Positions 4,930-6,087 of a stretch of 6,087 nucleotides of DNA are shown here, piece after piece. Made by a program: the position numbers and the translations under genes. Source of the stretch: an uncultured Chloroflexota bacterium. GTDB taxonomy: Bacteria > Chloroflexota > Anaerolineae > Anaerolineales > Villigracilaceae. The stretch's first letter is position 1, and each line of letters starts with the position of its first letter. The stretch lies in contig CAILWD010000380.1 of the NCBI GenBank assembly GCA_903837815.1, positions 1 through 6,087 on the forward strand, in the 5' to 3' direction. Under the pieces are notes generated by a model, which saw only the letters and a program-made list of their open reading frames with translations, was not told the origin of the DNA and did not search any database.

Positions 4930-5382
4930 TTATCTCTTCCAGTTCAGCATGACCAAGCCGATCAGGCAGACAAAAATCCCGGCGACATTGACCCACGAAA
5001 TTTTGTCTTTGAAAAAGAAAATCGCCACTGGGAGCAGAATCAGCGAGGCGACCACGTTGGTCAGCACGGCGGCGATGCCGAGATTCCAGCCGGCGCGATA
5101 AACGAGAAGAAAGCCGAATTCAATGCCGACGATGGCGATGGCGAGTCCGATGCTTGCCCAGTTGAGTTGCTTGAACTCAGCGGCGATTCCATTTTTGACC
5201 GGGAAAAAGATGAAAGTGAACAGCACCACAACGAAGGCGGCGGCGTACGTCACAAGCAGGGAGACAGTGAAGTTCACATTCGACGGCGTGCTCTTGGCAA
5301 CGAAATGGTAAAGCGCGCTGGAACAGATGGCAAGGGTGATGGAGAAGTAGAAGAGGAACATGGAGTTGGTCGCTGGTCTCAT
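4930..5382 (-). CDS. half-size EamA/DMT-type membrane protein
   Basis: 150 aa, or 143 from the ATG at 5361. Five hydrophobic segments at about 8-29, 38-61, 75-96, 102-124 and 129-147; the last two read GIAAVLTNVVASLILLPVAI then WVNVAGIFVCLIGLVMLNW, the typical end of an EamA repeat. A full DMT transporter has two such halves, so this would work as a dimer, like SMR proteins and the ArnE/ArnF lipid-sugar flippase subunits. Together with the adjacent GT-C gene this suggests a flippase for a polyprenyl-linked sugar, but a small-molecule exporter is not excluded. The start is uncertain: neither ATG has a good Shine-Dalgarno sequence, and the upstream ATG lies inside an 8-bp repeat array that ends just before the second ATG; the second matches the start of the first helix better. 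Same operon as its neighbours: 21 bp after the GT-B-like gene if the first ATG is used. Confidence 0.78.
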   Translation of the reverse strand: MRPATNSMFLFYFSITLAICSSALYHFVAKSTPSNVNFTVSLLVTYAAAFVVVLFTFIFFPVKNGIAAEFKQLNWASIGLAIAIVGIEFGFLLVYRAGWNLGIAAVLTNVVASLILLPVAIFFFKDKISWVNVAGIFVCLIGLVMLNWKR

Positions 5383-5404
5383 GGTCGAATAGTCGTCTGG
5401 TCGT
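5365..5404. repeat. tandem array of five degenerate 8-bp units (consensus NTGGTCGN)
   Basis: Five consecutive octamers in phase: GTTGGTCG, CTGGTCTC, ATGGTCGA, ATAGTCGT, CTGGTCGT. The array begins next to the stop codon of the GT-B-like gene (5406-5404) and ends three bases before the second possible ATG of the EamA-type gene, so it fills the junction and, if the first ATG at 5382 is used, encodes the first residues of that protein. It has the same unit length as the array at 672-743 but a different sequence, and here all units point one way. Confidence 0.55.
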
Positions 5405-6087
5405 CAGGAATTCAAAACTTTCAAAATGAATTCTGCCGTATGTTTGCCGGAGGCGGCGTCGGTGAAGGTGATCTCGTCTTGGACGAACTTGCGGCGTTCC
5501 GCAGAATCTATGGTTCGGTCTTTCAGGTACATATTCAACGCGTCACGCAATTCAGCCTCGTTACTCGCAACCCGTCCCGCCTTTGCCATGCGGAAGCGCA
5601 GATGCGTGGGCCAGTCGCCGATCTCTTTCAGCGAGAGCGAGAACTTGCCTTTTTTGTTCCAGCCGCCGGGGACGTCGATTGTCGCCGCGATCATCGGCGT
5701 ATCGTGGACGGCGGTCTCGACCAGCATGGTCGAATAGACCGTCACCACCACATCGGAGTACGCCATCATCGAGGATTTTTCATCCATGTCTTCGCCGCCG
5801 TAGTAGCCGAGAGACCCACCCAACGCGACGGGCTGGACGACATGCACATGCGGATACTTTTTCTCCAGATCGAACACTCGTTGGCGTTCTTCGGCGAAAA
5901 TCTTCGGCTTGTCTTGAAAATGACTCGGATGCAGGCGAATCAACAACTGAGAAGGTTCCGCCAGCGAATCTGACGAAACCAGTTTTGCCAGCGCCTCGAT
6001 ATTTGGAAAGTTCGGCGCGAAGTGGACAAAACTACTGGCGTACGAAATCAGCTTGCGGTTGGGGTCGAGACCGTGCAGTTTGAAATA
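5404..6087 (-). CDS. GT-B-fold glycosyl/glycerophosphotransferase-like protein, N-terminal part outside window
   Basis: 227 residues are visible, open to the right edge; a complete member would be about twice as long. The part seen is a nucleotide-sugar-binding C-terminal Rossmann domain. It opens with KLISYASSFVHFAP (12-25), the strand-helix start of such domains, then LLIRLHPSH (48-56), a VHVVQP strand, DMDEKSSMMAYSDVVVTVYS (100-119) and STMLVETAVHDTPMI (119-133). The Asp-x-x-x-x-x-Tyr-Ser-Thr...Glu segment at 112-124 resembles the donor-binding loop in CDP-glycerol glycerophosphotransferases and in some surface-carbohydrate glycosyltransferases; I cannot decide between these. It is probably cytoplasmic or peripheral to the membrane. 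It is the first gene visible of the leftward operon that continues with the EamA-type protein, the GT-C enzyme and the lipoprotein, which points to envelope glycan or glycolipid synthesis. The frame is continuous; no start codon falls in the window that I would trust. Confidence 0.8.
   Translation of the reverse strand, partial: YFKLHGLDPNRKLISYASSFVHFAPNFPNIEALAKLVSSDSLAEPSQLLIRLHPSHFQDKPKIFAEERQRVFDLEKKYPHVHVVQPVALGGSLGYYGGEDMDEKSSMMAYSDVVVTVYSTMLVETAVHDTPMIAATIDVPGGWNKKGKFSLSLKEIGDWPTHLRFRMAKAGRVASNEAELRDALNMYLKDRTIDSAERRKFVQDEITFTDAASGKHTAEFILKVLNS

Noticed and set aside
4918..5973. Plus-strand ORF of 351 codons, the longest on that strand
   Set aside because: It runs antisense across the EamA-type gene, the repeat array and most of the GT-B-like gene, three regions that each make sense on the minus strand. 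Its composition (Asp, His, Arg, Gly, Gln runs) and lack of motifs mark it as a shadow.

Overview
The window looks like a chromosomal stretch of a moderately GC-rich bacterium. The best lineage guess is Chloroflexota, class Anaerolineae. This is inference from three things: a lipoprotein with a long Thr/Pro-rich linker, a GT-C membrane protein with the RDQG / YRDVWDHKGP motif set that is abundant there, and degenerate short repeats between genes. No rRNA or marker gene in the window confirms it.

Left part (1-1307, minus strand): an aromatic amino acid operon. A consensus-like promoter (TTGACA-17 bp-TAGAAT) drives a short leader ORF of 25 codons, in which residues 7-16 read WFAFYFYYGF. A strong intrinsic terminator follows, then aroH-type chorismate mutase, then the start of a type I-beta DAHP synthase that runs off the left edge. 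This layout is that of ribosome-mediated transcription attenuation. When charged Trp, Phe or Tyr tRNA is scarce, the ribosome should stall in the leader and transcription should read through into the two enzymes, which commit carbon to the shikimate pathway and to prephenate. The leader AUG lies only a few bases from the predicted transcription start and has no ribosome binding site, so it is probably translated leaderless. The aroH-DAHP synthase gap holds a palindromic array of degenerate 8-bp units.

Middle (1387-2731, plus strand): a divergent two-gene unit with a YhhN/TMEM86-family membrane protein (lysoplasmalogenase-like) and a small soluble HD-superfamily hydrolase, separated by 54 bp holding a perfect 8-bp hairpin. 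It ends at a bidirectional intrinsic terminator shared with the convergent operon on its right.

Right part (2704-6087, minus strand): a probable four-gene operon read leftwards. In order: a GT-B-like glycosyl/glycerophosphotransferase (partial, cut by the right edge), a half-size EamA-type membrane protein, a GT-C glycosyltransferase and a lipoprotein. Gaps are 10-21 bp. It most likely builds or modifies a surface glycan or lipid. A second degenerate 8-bp tandem array sits at the junction of the first two genes.

The most interesting item is the aromatic leader-peptide attenuator, which is invisible to a normal gene caller. The two 8-bp-period arrays come second.
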